Made by a program: the position numbers and the translations under genes
Assembly (NCBI RefSeq): GCF_026339735.1
Contig: NZ_JAPEQG010000001.1
Span: 992,001 to 1,056,000 of the forward strand
Direction of reading: 5' to 3'
From: Streptomyces sp. NBC_01669
Lineage (GTDB): Bacteria > Actinomycetota > Actinomycetes > Streptomycetales > Streptomycetaceae
Length of the DNA stretch: 64,000 bases
The notes under the pieces: model-generated
The model's input: the letters and a program-made list of their open reading frames with translations, nothing else
What the model was told of the DNA's origin: nothing
The model's database searches: none
Shown: positions 36,683 through 45,858 of the stretch, one piece after another
Position numbering within the stretch: the first letter of the stretch is position 1
Layout of the letters: the number at the start of each line of letters is the position of its first letter

Positions 36683-37972
36683 ATGAGCGGTCACAGCGGG
36701 AACGAGCAGGACGTCCTGGAGGCCCTGGACTTGCTCCTCCACCTCGACACCGAGCGCACGCGCCGGATCAGCCTCCTCGACACACACGCCGTGCTGCGCG
36801 CGCTGACCGACCGGATACGCCACGAGCACGGCTTCGATGTCGCCCTCGCGGGTCTGATCGAGGACCGGGACCTGGTTCTCCGCATCTGGTCGGGCACGCA
36901 CCACGACACCTTGCACGATCTGAGCGTGCCGCTGGGGCTCGGGCTGGGCGGCAGGGTCGCCGCTGTGGGCAGCCCGGTCGTCGTGGGCGACTATTTCGGC
37001 TCCCATCACATCACCCATGACTTCGACGCGCAGGTGCGGCGGGAGGGCGTGGCCGGGATGGTCGGGCTGCCGATCGGCAGCGGCACCACACGCGGCGTGA
37101 TCTACGGTGCCCACCGGGATGCGGCGAAGATCGGTGACAACGCCGTCGACGCCCTCGGGCGGCTCACCCGGCTGGCGACGCTGGCGGTCGACGTGGCGGA
37201 CGGCGCGGCCACGCTCGCCGACAGCTCGGTCGCGGCGGAGCGCCGCCGGATCGCCGAGTCCCTGCACGACAGCGTCGGAGCGATGCTCTTCGGCATCGGC
37301 TCCTCGCTGCGCCGTCTGCAGACCGAGGCGCGCGAGACCCCCTCCGTCACCCGTCAGCTGGCCCGGGTGGAACAGCAGCTGTCACTGGCGAGCAGCTCCC
37401 TGCGCGAGTCGGTCTCCCGGCTGCGCGAGACGCGCTCCGACCGGGACCCGGGACGGCTGGCGGCCGGCGTCGCGGAATCCGTCCGCTGCTTCGAGCTGCG
37501 TACGGGCGTCACGGCCGGCTTCGTGCCGGTGGGGCGGGCTCCCGACCTGGACCCCGAGCGCGCCGCGGTGCTGGTGCGCGCGGTCGACGAGGCCCTGCTC
37601 AATGTCGAGAAGCACGCGCGGGCCCGGTCTGTGGTGGTGACCCTGGCCTGCGGTGACGACCGAGTGAGCGTCGCGGTCATGGACGACGGGGTGGGATGCC
37701 CCACCGTGGACCCCGCCGCCGACGGCCGGTCGGGGAGTCCGGGCACCGCTGCCACGGGCGCGGGGCTGCCCGGGCTACGCACCCGGGTGCAGCGGCTCGG
37801 CGGCTCGCTGCGACTGCTGCGGGACGAGGACGGCACCACGCTGCGGTGCGACGTCCCACTGCCCCAGCCGGCTGCCGGGGCGCCAGGCGCGGGCGAGGGG
37901 CCGGCGGCGCTCCACGGCGGGGACGCGGCCCCGGACGCGGCCCCGGACGCGGCAGCGGCGACCAACCTTTGA
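36683..37972 (+). CDS. GAF-domain sensor histidine kinase (NarL/LuxR-type system)
   Basis: 429 aa from the ATG at 36683 with AGAGGGG upstream. A GAF-like sensor (about 35-185) includes LGLGGRVAAVGSPVVVGDYF and GMVGLPIGSGTTRGVIYGAH. The HisKA_3 box ERRRIAESLHDSVGAMLFGI (about 205-225) carries the phospho-His. The ATPase part has the N-box DEALLNVEKHARARSVVVTL, DDGVG and GLPGLRTRVQRLGGSL. The tail is Ala/Pro-rich. No membrane segment, so it is cytoplasmic. It is convergent with the response regulator 26 bp away. Its GAF closely resembles that of the LuxR-type gene at 43929, tying both to the catabolic genes between them. Confidence 0.87.
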   Translation: MSGHSGNEQDVLEALDLLLHLDTERTRRISLLDTHAVLRALTDRIRHEHGFDVALAGLIEDRDLVLRIWSGTHHDTLHDLSVPLGLGLGGRVAAVGSPVVVGDYFGSHHITHDFDAQVRREGVAGMVGLPIGSGTTRGVIYGAHRDAAKIGDNAVDALGRLTRLATLAVDVADGAATLADSSVAAERRRIAESLHDSVGAMLFGIGSSLRRLQTEARETPSVTRQLARVEQQLSLASSSLRESVSRLRETRSDRDPGRLAAGVAESVRCFELRTGVTAGFVPVGRAPDLDPERAAVLVRAVDEALLNVEKHARARSVVVTLACGDDRVSVAVMDDGVGCPTVDPAADGRSGSPGTAATGAGLPGLRTRVQRLGGSLRLLRDEDGTTLRCDVPLPQPAAGAPGAGEGPAALHGGDAAPDAAPDAAAATNL

Positions 37973-37998
37973 CACGACTGGTGATCCCCGCCGGCGGG

Positions 37999-38643
37999 TC
38001 ACAGAAGATACTCCTCGCGGGCCCGCCGGACCGCCTCGACCCGGTTGCGCGCCCCCAGCTTCTGCATGGCCGACTGCAAGTAGGTCTTGACAGTGTTACG
38101 GGCCAGCCCGAGGTCCTCGGCGATCTCCGGGTTGGTCTTCCCGGTCGCCGCCAGGCGGACCACCTCGTACTCCCGCCTGCTCAGCGACAGCTGGAACAGC
38201 CGCGCCTGGAGCAGCGCCCCGCCGGACTCCCGCAGGCGCGGGTCGACGACCCTTACTCCGGCTGCGATGCGCCGGAGCTGCTCGACGAGGTCCGTGTGCG
38301 TGACGTCCTTGAGCAGACAGCCGTGTGCGCCCGCGGCCATCGCCACGTCCAGGGCCGCGTGGTCCTCGAACGCAGTGAAGATCACCACCCTGGTGGCGGG
38401 CGAGACGGCCAGCACACGCGGCAGCGCCTCGCTGCCCAGCATGTCGGGGAGACGCAGGTCGAGCAAAACGATGTCCGGCCGGAGCGACCCGGCCAGCTCG
38501 ATGCCCTCCCTGGCCGTGCGAGCCGATCCGACGACATCGAGGTCGGGTGCGTAGCGGACGAGCGAGCGGACTCCGTCGCAGACAACTGGATGATCGTCGA
38601 CGACGAGGAGCCGCAGCGTGCGTCCGGTGGAGGCGTGCAGCAA
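37999..38643 (-). CDS. LuxR/NarL-family response regulator
   Basis: The receiver begins LRLLVVDDHPVVCDGVRSLV, with the phospho-acceptor Asp in PDIVLLDLRLPD. The C-terminal HTH (SRREYEVVRLAATGKTNPEI then LGLARNTVKTYLQSAMQKLG) is GerE-type. I chose the TTG at 38643 (214 aa), which follows AGGAGAG by 9 nt and sits just before the receiver. An in-frame ATG at 38739 would add 32 non-homologous residues and overlap the divergent ligase gene. It probably pairs with the convergent histidine kinase and controls the acyl-CoA ligase promoter it abuts. Confidence 0.83.
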   Translation of the reverse strand: MLHASTGRTLRLLVVDDHPVVCDGVRSLVRYAPDLDVVGSARTAREGIELAGSLRPDIVLLDLRLPDMLGSEALPRVLAVSPATRVVIFTAFEDHAALDVAMAAGAHGCLLKDVTHTDLVEQLRRIAAGVRVVDPRLRESGGALLQARLFQLSLSRREYEVVRLAATGKTNPEIAEDLGLARNTVKTYLQSAMQKLGARNRVEAVRRAREEYLL

Positions 38644-38737
38644 CTTGGTGAACTCTCCTCTCCACCTGGGGGAACCGGAACCGGCCAGGAGGATGAAATA
38701 TCGGGGTGACGGTATCGAAACATTGAGGAGATGGGCC

Positions 38738-40429
38738 ATGGGCTCGGTCGATGACTTCCTTTCCGCCCGCGACGTACTGCTGCGTCATCGCGTGGACTAC
38801 GAGGCTGCACGCCGCGCGTTCCAATGGCCGCGGCCGGCGACGTTCAACTGGGCCCTCGACTACTTCGACCTTATGGCCGAGGGCAACGATCGTCGCGCCC
38901 TGTGGGTGGTCGACGGGGACGGTGGCGAGCAGACCCGTACGTTCACCGAACTGTCGCGCCGCTCGAACCAGGTCGCGAACCATCTGCGGGCCCTGGGCCT
39001 GCGACGCGGCGACCGTGTGCTGGTCATGCTGGGCAATGTGCCCGAACTGTGGGAGGTGATGCTGGGGGCCATCAAGCTCGGCGTGGTGGTGATCCCCGCG
39101 ACTTTGCTGCTCAGCCCCGACGACCTCGCCGATCGGCTGGAACGCGGCCAGGTCCGTGCCGTGATCGCCGCGCACGAGGTGGCCGACCGCTTCGCGGGCC
39201 TGCCAGGCGCCGCACTGCGGATCGCCGTGGGCACGGACACCGAGCGTGAGGGCTGGCTGCCGTACGCGGCGGTCGACACGGCGTCGGAGACCTTCGCCCC
39301 GGAGGGCGAGACCCCGGCCGACGACCCGCTGCTGCTGTACTTCACCTCCGGCACCACGTCCAAGCCGAAGCTCGTGGAGCACACGCACACCTCCTATCCC
39401 ATCGGGCATCTGTCGACGATGTACTGGATCGGACTCCAGCCCGGCGACGTGCATCTCAACATCTCCTCCCCGGGCTGGGCGAAGCACGCTTGGAGCAACC
39501 TGTTCGCGCCGTGGAACGCCGAGGCGACGGTGCTGGTCTTCAACTACGGCCGCTTCGACGCCGCCCAGCTCCTCGACGTGCTCGTCCGCTGCGAGGTCAC
39601 CACCATGTGCGCCCCGCCGACGGTGTGGCGCATGCTGATCCAGACCGACCTGGAGAAGTACGACGTGAAGCTGCGCGAGCTGGTCGGCGCCGGAGAACCG
39701 CTCAACCCGGAGGTCATCGACCAGGTCCGCGCGGCCTGGAATCTGACCATCCGCGACGGCTTCGGTCAGACGGAGACGACCGCCCAGGTCGGCAACACCC
39801 CCGGCCAGCCCCTGAAGCCGGGTTCGATGGGCCGTCCGCTGCCCGGGTACCACATCGCCCTGCTCGACCCGGAAGGCAACCCTGCCGACGAGGGCGAACT
39901 CGGTCTCGACCTGGGACGCCGTCCGGCGGGCCTGATGCGCGGTTACCACGACGACGAGGAGCGCACCGCCGAGGCCATGCGCGGCGGCTTCTACCGCACG
40001 GGGGATGTCGCGTCGCAGGACGCCGACGGCTACATCACCTACGTGGGCCGTGCCGACGACGTCTTCAAGGCCAGCGACTACCGCATCTCCCCCTTCGAGC
40101 TGGAGAGTGTACTCATCGAGCACCCCTCGGTCGCCGAAGCAGCCGTCGTCCCCTCGCCGGACCCGGTCAGGCTCGCTGTCCCCAAGGCCTTCGTGATCCT
40201 CGTCGGCGGTCAGGAGCCGGGCCCCGAACTCGCCCGCGACATCCTGCGATTCACCCGCGACCGGCTCAGCGCCTACAAGCGGATTCGCCGTCTGGAGTTC
40301 GCCGAGCTTCCGAAGACGATCTCCGGGAAGATCCGCCGCGTGGAACTGCGCACCAAGGAGCAGGAGCACGGCGAGGGCCGCAACCCCCACGAGTACTGGG
40401 AGTCCGACTTCCCGGACCTCAAGAACTGA
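38738..40429 (+). CDS. AMP-forming acyl-CoA synthetase (medium/branched-chain type)
   Basis: 563 aa from the ATG at 38738 with GAGGAG 8 nt upstream. Adenylation motifs: LLYFTSGTTSKPKLVEHTHT (P-loop, about 205-224), DGFGQTETT (A5, about 345), YRTGDVASQDADGYITYVGR (A7/A8), DDVFKASDYRISPFELESVL and the C-terminal catalytic Lys in LPKTISGKIRR. The ASDYRISPFELE pattern is typical of medium-chain/benzoate-type ligases. It probably activates isobutyrate or another branched short/medium acid for the acyl-CoA dehydrogenase operon that faces it across a terminator. Confidence 0.9.
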   Translation: MGSVDDFLSARDVLLRHRVDYEAARRAFQWPRPATFNWALDYFDLMAEGNDRRALWVVDGDGGEQTRTFTELSRRSNQVANHLRALGLRRGDRVLVMLGNVPELWEVMLGAIKLGVVVIPATLLLSPDDLADRLERGQVRAVIAAHEVADRFAGLPGAALRIAVGTDTEREGWLPYAAVDTASETFAPEGETPADDPLLLYFTSGTTSKPKLVEHTHTSYPIGHLSTMYWIGLQPGDVHLNISSPGWAKHAWSNLFAPWNAEATVLVFNYGRFDAAQLLDVLVRCEVTTMCAPPTVWRMLIQTDLEKYDVKLRELVGAGEPLNPEVIDQVRAAWNLTIRDGFGQTETTAQVGNTPGQPLKPGSMGRPLPGYHIALLDPEGNPADEGELGLDLGRRPAGLMRGYHDDEERTAEAMRGGFYRTGDVASQDADGYITYVGRADDVFKASDYRISPFELESVLIEHPSVAEAAVVPSPDPVRLAVPKAFVILVGGQEPGPELARDILRFTRDRLSAYKRIRRLEFAELPKTISGKIRRVELRTKEQEHGEGRNPHEYWESDFPDLKN

Positions 40430-40432
40430 CCA

Positions 40433-40483
40433 GTGGGGTCGTGCGGCCGGCGTCCGGACGAGCCGCCGTCCGCACGACCCCCA
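40433..40483. terminator. Bidirectional hairpin between ligase and enoyl-CoA hydratase genes
   Basis: Arms GTGGGGTCGTGCGG (40433-40446) and CCGCACGACCCCCAC (40469-40483) pair with one bulge, with further pairing toward the loop. The position between convergent genes fits shared termination. Confidence 0.7.
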
Positions 40484-40634
40484 CCGGTCCTGGGTCCCCG
40501 TCCGGTCCGTCCCCCGGATGGGGGCCCTGGAGCGGTGAACCGTTGCCCCCGTCACGAGCACCGTGGCCACGGCAGCACTCAGCCCGACCGTGGACGACCG
40601 TGGTCGTCCACGGCGTCCACGACGCGCGCCCGGA

Positions 40635-41438
40635 TCAGCGGTGCGTGAACGACGGCGAGCGCTTCTCGACGAAGGCCGACATGCCTTCTTTCTGGTCCGT
40701 GGTGGCGAACACCGCGTGGAACAGCCGGCGTTCGAAGCGCACGCCCTCCGCGAGGGTTGTCTCGAAGGCGCGGTTGACCGCCTCCTTGGCCATCATGGCC
40801 ACCGGCCGGGACATGCCCGCCACGATCTCCCCGACTGCCAGGGCCTCGGGAACGAGGGTGTCGGCGGGGACGATCCGGGAGACGAGTCCGGCGCGTTCGG
40901 CCTCCTCCGCGTCCATCGAGCGGCCGGTCAGGCACAGCTCCATGGACTTGGCCTTGCCGATCGCCCGGGTCAGGCGCTGGGAGCCGCCTATGCCCGGAAT
41001 CACTCCCAGCTTGATCTCCGGCTGGCCGAAGACAGCCGTGTCGGCGGCGATGAGGATGTCACAGAGCATGGCCAGTTCGCAGCCGCCGCCCAGGGCGTAG
41101 CCCCCGACGGCCGCGACGGTCGGCGTACGGAGCTGACCGAGCCGGTCCCAGGCGGTGAACCAGTCGCTGAGGTACATGTCCATGTAGTCCCGCGTGCTCA
41201 TCTCCTTGATGTCGGCCCCGGCGGCGAACGCCTTCGCCGAACCTGTGAGCACGACGCACCCGGTCTCCGGGTCGCGGTCGAGGGCCTCCATGGCCTCGAC
41301 GACCTCGTTCATGACCTGGAGGTTCAGCGCGTTGAGGGCCTTGGGGCGGTTCAGGGTGAGCAGCGCGGTGCTGCCCTTGCGCTCCACGAGGATGGTCTCG
41401 TACGTCTTCTCGTACGGCGTCGTGGTGGTGGTCGTCAT
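40635..41438 (-). CDS. Enoyl-CoA hydratase (crotonase)
   Basis: 267 aa. The crotonase oxyanion-hole regions are [13 protein letters not shown] (about 66-78) and [20 protein letters not shown] (about 110-130). The two catalytic Glu residues lie in GGGCELA and [18 protein letters not shown]. It hydrates an enoyl-CoA such as methacrylyl-CoA to 3-hydroxyisobutyryl-CoA, as inferred from its partners. The start codon overlaps the stop of the upstream gene (ATGA), so it is the last gene of a three-gene operon. Confidence 0.9.
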   Translation of the reverse strand: MTTTTTTPYEKTYETILVERKGSTALLTLNRPKALNALNLQVMNEVVEAMEALDRDPETGCVVLTGSAKAFAAGADIKEMSTRDYMDMYLSDWFTAWDRLGQLRTPTVAAVGGYALGGGCELAMLCDILIAADTAVFGQPEIKLGVIPGIGGSQRLTRAIGKAKSMELCLTGRSMDAEEAERAGLVSRIVPADTLVPEALAVGEIVAGMSRPVAMMAKEAVNRAFETTLAEGVRFERRLFHAVFATTDQKEGMSAFVEKRSPSFTHR

Positions 41439-42499
41439 CCGGTCGCTCCGTTCTGTGCGGGTGTGGCGAAGGAGAGTTCACGGTCGCCCCGGGGAGCGAA
41501 GAACGAGGCCACGTGCTCGTCCGTGACGGCGCTCAGGAAGGCGGGAGACCATTTCGGCGCCCGGTCCTTGTCGATGACCTGGGCTCGGATGCCCTCCACC
41601 AGGTCGGGGGCGGACAGGGACGCGGTCGCGATGCGGTACTCCTGTTCCAAGGCCCGTTCCAGCGAGCCGAGTTCGCGGGTGCGGCGCAGCGCGGCCAGCG
41701 TGACCTTCAGCGCGGTCGGCGACTTGGTCAGGATCGTTCCGGCGGCCTCCTTGGCCTCCGCGAGGCCGGTGTCGAGGAGGCGGCGCACGATCTCTTCCAC
41801 TCTGTCGGACGCGTAGCACGCGTCGATCCACTCCCGGTGGCCGGCGAGTTCACCGGCCGGGGCCTGGGTCGCGTACCGGGGCAGCACCTCGGCGACGGGT
41901 GCCGTGGCGAGATCGGCGAGCAGGGCGGGGAGCCGGTCCGAGGGGACGAAGTGGTCGGCGAGTCCGCACAGTCGGGCATCGGCGACGCCGATCGGCGCGC
42001 CGGTGAGCGCGAGATGGGTGCCGAGTTCTCCCGGGGCGCGGGAGAGCAGGTGGGTGCCGCCGACGTCGGGTACGAAGCCGATGCCAGTCTCGGGCATAGC
42101 GATGCGGGAGCGCTCGGTGGCGACGCGGACGCTGCCGTGGGCCGAGATCCCGACGCCGCCGCCCATGACGATGCCGTCCATGAACGCGACGTACGGCTTG
42201 GGGTAGCGCGCGATCCGGGCGTTGAGCCGGTACTCGTCGTACCAGAAGTCCGCCGATGCCCTGCCGCCCGTGCGGGCGTCTTCGTGGATGGAGCGGATGT
42301 CGCCTCCCGCGCACAGTCCGCGCTCGCCCGCTCCCGTGATCACGACGGTCTCGACGTCCGGGTCGTGCTCCCAGTCGGTCAGGGTCTCGTCGACGCGGCG
42401 CACCATGCCATGACTCAGGGCGTTGAGGGCCTTGGGGCGGTTGAGAATGACGTGGCCCACGCGGCCTTCCACGCGCGTGAGGACGGAGTCGTCGGTCAT
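41435..42499 (-). CDS. 3-hydroxyisobutyryl-CoA hydrolase
   Basis: 354 aa, longer than a crotonase and starting [20 protein letters not shown]. The crotonase core has [20 protein letters not shown] (about 66-85), [20 protein letters not shown] and [20 protein letters not shown], the HIBCH-type active site with Glu in [10 protein letters not shown]. The C-terminal ECH_2 extension (about 230-345) is present. It releases 3-hydroxyisobutyrate for the dehydrogenase encoded at 45.9 kb. It overlaps both operon neighbours by 4 bases. Confidence 0.9.
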   Translation of the reverse strand: MTDDSVLTRVEGRVGHVILNRPKALNALSHGMVRRVDETLTDWEHDPDVETVVITGAGERGLCAGGDIRSIHEDARTGGRASADFWYDEYRLNARIARYPKPYVAFMDGIVMGGGVGISAHGSVRVATERSRIAMPETGIGFVPDVGGTHLLSRAPGELGTHLALTGAPIGVADARLCGLADHFVPSDRLPALLADLATAPVAEVLPRYATQAPAGELAGHREWIDACYASDRVEEIVRRLLDTGLAEAKEAAGTILTKSPTALKVTLAALRRTRELGSLERALEQEYRIATASLSAPDLVEGIRAQVIDKDRAPKWSPAFLSAVTDEHVASFFAPRGDRELSFATPAQNGATG

Positions 42500-43644
42500 C
42501 GGCCGGCTCCCGTCAGTGCGCGCGCGACGATGATGCGCATGATCTCGTTGCTTCCTTCCAGGATCTGGTGGACCCGCAGGTCGCGGACGATCTTCTCGAC
42601 GCCGTACTCGCTCAAGTAGCCATATCCTCCGTGGAGTTGCAGTGCCCGGTCGGCGACCGTGAAGCCGGTGTCGGTGGCGAACCGCTTCGCCATGGCGCAC
42701 AGCTGGGCGGCCTGCGGATCGTCGTGGTCCAGTGCCGCGGCGGCCTGCCGGACCAGAGCCCGGGCCGCGGTGAGCTCGGTGGCCATGTCGGCGAGCCGGA
42801 ACTGCAGTGCGGACGAATCGATGAGCCGGGTGCCGAAGGCCTCCCGGTCGGACAGATAGGCGCAGCTGCGGTCGAGAGCACTCTGTGCGCCGCCCAGGGA
42901 GCAGGCCGCGATGCCGAGCCGCCCGCCGTTCAGGCCCTTCATGGCGATGCGGAAGCCCTCCCCCTCCGCGCCGAGACGACGGTCGGCCGGGATGCGGACG
43001 GCGTCGAGGATCACCGGCCGGGTGGGTTGTGCGTTCCAGCCCATCTTCTTCTCGTTGGGCCCGAAGGACAGTCCGGGGTCGTCGCGTTCGACGACGAAGG
43101 CGGTGATGCCGCGGGGGCCGTCGTCGCCGGTGCGCGCCATGACGATGTAGACGTCGGAGGAACCGGCGCCGGAGATGAACTGCTTGACGCCGCTGAGGAC
43201 GTAATGGTCGCCGTCCCGCTCGGCGCGGGTGCGCAGTGCCGCCGCGTCGGAGCCGGCTCCCGGCTCTGTGAGGCAGTAGCTGCCGAGCGTGTCCATCGTG
43301 CACAGGCCCGGCAGCCACCGGGCCCGCTGGGTGTTGTCGCCGAAGCGGTCGATTATCCAGGCGACCATGTTGTGGATGGAGAGGTACCCGGCGATGGACG
43401 GGCAGCCCACGGCGAGCGCCTCGAAGACGAGGACGCCGTCGGAGCGGGTGAGGGCGGAACCGCCCCAGTCCTCCGCGACGTACACCCCGCCGAGGCCGAG
43501 TCCGGCGGCCTTGCGCAGCACGTCGACGGGGAAGTGTTTGTCCTGGTCCCATGCGGCGGCGCCGGGGGCGAGGTGCTCCTGGGCGAAGTCCAGCGTGGTC
43601 TCCACGAGGGCCAGTTGCTCCTCGGTGAGGCTGGTGGTCATCAT
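42496..43644 (-). CDS. Acyl-CoA dehydrogenase (isobutyryl-CoA dehydrogenase type)
   Basis: 382 aa from the ATG at 43644 (second ATG at 43641). FAD and substrate motifs: YCLTEPGAGSDAAALRTRAE (about 122-141), MGWNAQPTRPVIL, SDREAFGTRLIDSSALQFRL and the C-terminal LHGGYGYLSEYGVEKIVRDL then HQILEGSNEIMR, which carries the catalytic-base Glu in the short-branched-chain arrangement. First gene of the operon, giving the order dehydrogenase, hydrolase, hydratase, which is the valine-degradation set from isobutyryl-CoA. It is divergent from a GAF-LuxR regulator. Confidence 0.88.
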   Translation of the reverse strand: MMTTSLTEEQLALVETTLDFAQEHLAPGAAAWDQDKHFPVDVLRKAAGLGLGGVYVAEDWGGSALTRSDGVLVFEALAVGCPSIAGYLSIHNMVAWIIDRFGDNTQRARWLPGLCTMDTLGSYCLTEPGAGSDAAALRTRAERDGDHYVLSGVKQFISGAGSSDVYIVMARTGDDGPRGITAFVVERDDPGLSFGPNEKKMGWNAQPTRPVILDAVRIPADRRLGAEGEGFRIAMKGLNGGRLGIAACSLGGAQSALDRSCAYLSDREAFGTRLIDSSALQFRLADMATELTAARALVRQAAAALDHDDPQAAQLCAMAKRFATDTGFTVADRALQLHGGYGYLSEYGVEKIVRDLRVHQILEGSNEIMRIIVARALTGAGR

Positions 43645-43928
43645 GTCGTCACCGTCCAGTGGGTCGTCATGGGGGCGCGCGGGACTCACACGCCCCGGGT
43701 GGGGCATGGGCGTGGGCGACGGTGTCCGGCCCTACGGGGCTCGCGGAGGCTTCTTTCGCGACCGGTGCCCGAGGCAACGGAACCTTCCGGCCAGTGGGAG
43801 GCTGTGCGATGCTGGCCTGCCACTGTCTCCCTTCCGGCCTCTCCGCCGTCACATTGCGGAGGCGTTACGGCGACTTATGCTCCGCGTCTCGCGCATGGCC
43901 GCATACCCCCGGAAAGGGGTAGGAGCAA

Positions 43929-44801
43929 ATGCATCCATCTCCGGCTCTCCCCCTCGCGTTGATGCGCCCCGACGACGGGGACGCGTTCCGGCTGGCCTTG
44001 AGAACCGCGCAGACACACGCTGATCTGCCGGTGGTCTTCGGCGGCCCCGTGCGGGACGAGATCCTCAGCCTCACCCAGCTGATCGGCGTGCGTACGACCG
44101 GCCTGCGCGGGCTCAGCGTGTGCGCCGCGGCCGGACTGGGGGGACAGGTGCTCGTGCGCCGCCGCCCCGTCGGCGTCGCCGACTACAAGTCGGCCGACAC
44201 GATCACCCACGACTACGACAAGCCCGTCCTCGGCGAGGGCATCCGCTCGATCGTCGGCGTTCCGGTGGTGGTGGCCGGCGCGGTACGGGGCGTGCTGTAC
44301 GGGGCCTCGCGCGGCTCGGTCCCACTGGGCGACCGCGCCACGGACGTCGTGGTCACGGCCGCGCGGCGGCTGTCGCAGGAGCTGGCCACCCGCGACGAGG
44401 TGGACCGGCGGGTACGGCTCCAGCGGGCGGCGGAGACCGAGGCGGCCTGTCCGGCGAGCCGTGCGGAGGCCGAGGAGATCCGCGAGCTCAACGCGGAGCT
44501 GCGCGTCATCGCACAGGCCATGGAGGACGCGTCCCTGCGCGCACGCCTGCTCGACGCCTCACGACGGCTGGCGGCCCTGGGCGCGGTGCCCGCGCCTCGG
44601 GAGGTCTCGCCGCTGGCGCCCCGGGAGATCGACGTGCTGTCCCAGGTGGCACTGGGGTGCACCAACGCGGAAGCGGGGGCCCGCCTGTCCCTGAGCCCGG
44701 AGACGGTCAAGGCCTACATGCGCAGCGCAATGCGCAAGCTCGACGCCCGCACCCGGTTCGAGGCCGTGGTCACGGCGCGGCGCCAGGGGCTGCTGCCGTA
44801 G
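43929..44801 (+). CDS. GAF-domain LuxR-family regulator
   Basis: 290 aa with AGGAGC upstream. The N-terminal GAF-like module (about 30-150) has GLGGQVLVRRRPVGVADYKS, ITHDYDKPVLGEGIRSIVGV and PVVVAGAVRGVLYGASRGSV. It parallels the GAF of the histidine kinase at 36.7 kb (LGGRV...GDYF..HHITHDFD...GVIYGAH). A coiled region (about 160-205) leads to the C-terminal HTH, SPLAPREIDVLSQVALGCTN and SLSPETVKAYMRSAMRKLDA. There is no receiver domain, so ligand binding by the GAF is inferred. It is divergent from the dehydrogenase operon, its likely target. Confidence 0.85.
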   Translation: MHPSPALPLALMRPDDGDAFRLALRTAQTHADLPVVFGGPVRDEILSLTQLIGVRTTGLRGLSVCAAAGLGGQVLVRRRPVGVADYKSADTITHDYDKPVLGEGIRSIVGVPVVVAGAVRGVLYGASRGSVPLGDRATDVVVTAARRLSQELATRDEVDRRVRLQRAAETEAACPASRAEAEEIRELNAELRVIAQAMEDASLRARLLDASRRLAALGAVPAPREVSPLAPREIDVLSQVALGCTNAEAGARLSLSPETVKAYMRSAMRKLDARTRFEAVVTARRQGLLP

Positions 44802-44831
44802 TTCCAGGCCGGACTCGGCGGCCTCGGTCGG

Positions 44832-45758
44832 TCATCCCGCTCCGCCCTGCGGCGGTCGCGGCGCCGGCACCGTGTCCTCGAACCACCGCGCCAGGTGCTC
44901 GCACACGATCCTCACCCGCTCCACGTTGACCAGCCCCGACGGGACGATCATCCAGAACGTGCGCGTGATCGCGATCTCGTGGGTCAGGACGGGTACGACG
45001 CGGGGGTCGCCGTCGGCGAGGAAGGAAGGCAGCAGACCCACGCCCATCCCGGCGGCCACGGCCTCCAGTTGGGCGAACACGTTGCTGCTGCGGAAGGCGA
45101 ACGACGCCGCCTCGGAGACGACCTGGTCGATGACCCTCAGCTCCGGCAGGTCCAGCAGTGACTCGATGTACCAGACCAGCTCGTGCTCGCGGAGGTCCGC
45201 CGCCACGCGGATCGGCGCGTGCCGCTCCAGGTAGGCGGGCGAGGCGTACAGCCGCAGCGCGTACTCGCCCAGCGCGCGCGCCCGCAGCCGTGGGTGCTCC
45301 GGCCGGTGCAGCGTGACGGCCACGTCGAACTGGCCGGACTGGTGGCTGATCAGGGCACTGGTCGTCATCAGTTCGAGGTCGATCCCCGGGTGTCTGCGAT
45401 GCAGCGGCGCCAGGGCCGGAGCGACGATCACCGATCCCGCCGCGTCCGTTGCGACGATCCGTACCAGGCCCGACACCGGGCGGTTCTCGTCGCGCGCTTC
45501 GGAGAACGCCAGCAGCGCCTCGGCCTCGATCCGCTCCGCGTGCGGCATCAGCCGCCGCCCGGCATCCGACAGGTCCCACCCGGTCCGCGTGCGATCGAAG
45601 AGACGGTGGCCGAGGGCCTTCTCCAGAGCCGCGACCCGGCGGGACACGGTGGTGTGCTCGACGCCGAGCCGCTCACCCGCCGCGACGAGCCGCCCGTGCC
45701 GCGCCAGAGCCAGGAAGTACCGGACGTCGTCGAGATTCACCTTCACGTCGCTGTGCAT
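44832..45758 (-). CDS. LysR-family regulator
   Basis: 308 aa from the ATG at 45758. The wHTH NLDDVRYFLALARHGRLVAA then GERLGVEHTTVSRRVAALEK lies at about 8-48, with an effector-binding domain from about 90 to 295. It is divergent from the 3-hydroxyisobutyrate dehydrogenase gene. A dyad CTGTGCA-N4-TGCACAG overlaps its own start codon and another CTGTGCA lies near 45801, consistent with autoregulation and activation of the dehydrogenase. Confidence 0.87.
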   Translation of the reverse strand: MHSDVKVNLDDVRYFLALARHGRLVAAGERLGVEHTTVSRRVAALEKALGHRLFDRTRTGWDLSDAGRRLMPHAERIEAEALLAFSEARDENRPVSGLVRIVATDAAGSVIVAPALAPLHRRHPGIDLELMTTSALISHQSGQFDVAVTLHRPEHPRLRARALGEYALRLYASPAYLERHAPIRVAADLREHELVWYIESLLDLPELRVIDQVVSEAASFAFRSSNVFAQLEAVAAGMGVGLLPSFLADGDPRVVPVLTHEIAITRTFWMIVPSGLVNVERVRIVCEHLARWFEDTVPAPRPPQGGAG

Positions 45759-45768
45759 GTCTGCACAG
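45751..45768. promoter_or_regulatory. Dyad operator candidate at the lysR start
   Basis: CTGTGCATGTCTGCACAG has perfect 7-bp arms around TGTC and overlaps the LysR start codon (45756-45758). A half-site recurs about 35-40 bp nearer the dehydrogenase gene. Confidence 0.6.
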
Positions 45769-45858
45769 TACCTGTGTGAAATTGCCTCTTGCTCGTGCAG
45801 CTGTGCAGGACCGACCTTTGACACCCACACGAACTCCACGGCACCAGGAGGTAACGGG

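Noticed and set aside
38643..38739. ATG at 38739 as the response-regulator start
   Set aside because: It would add a non-homologous 32-residue N-terminus and overlap the divergent ligase start; the TTG with a good ribosome site fits the receiver boundary.
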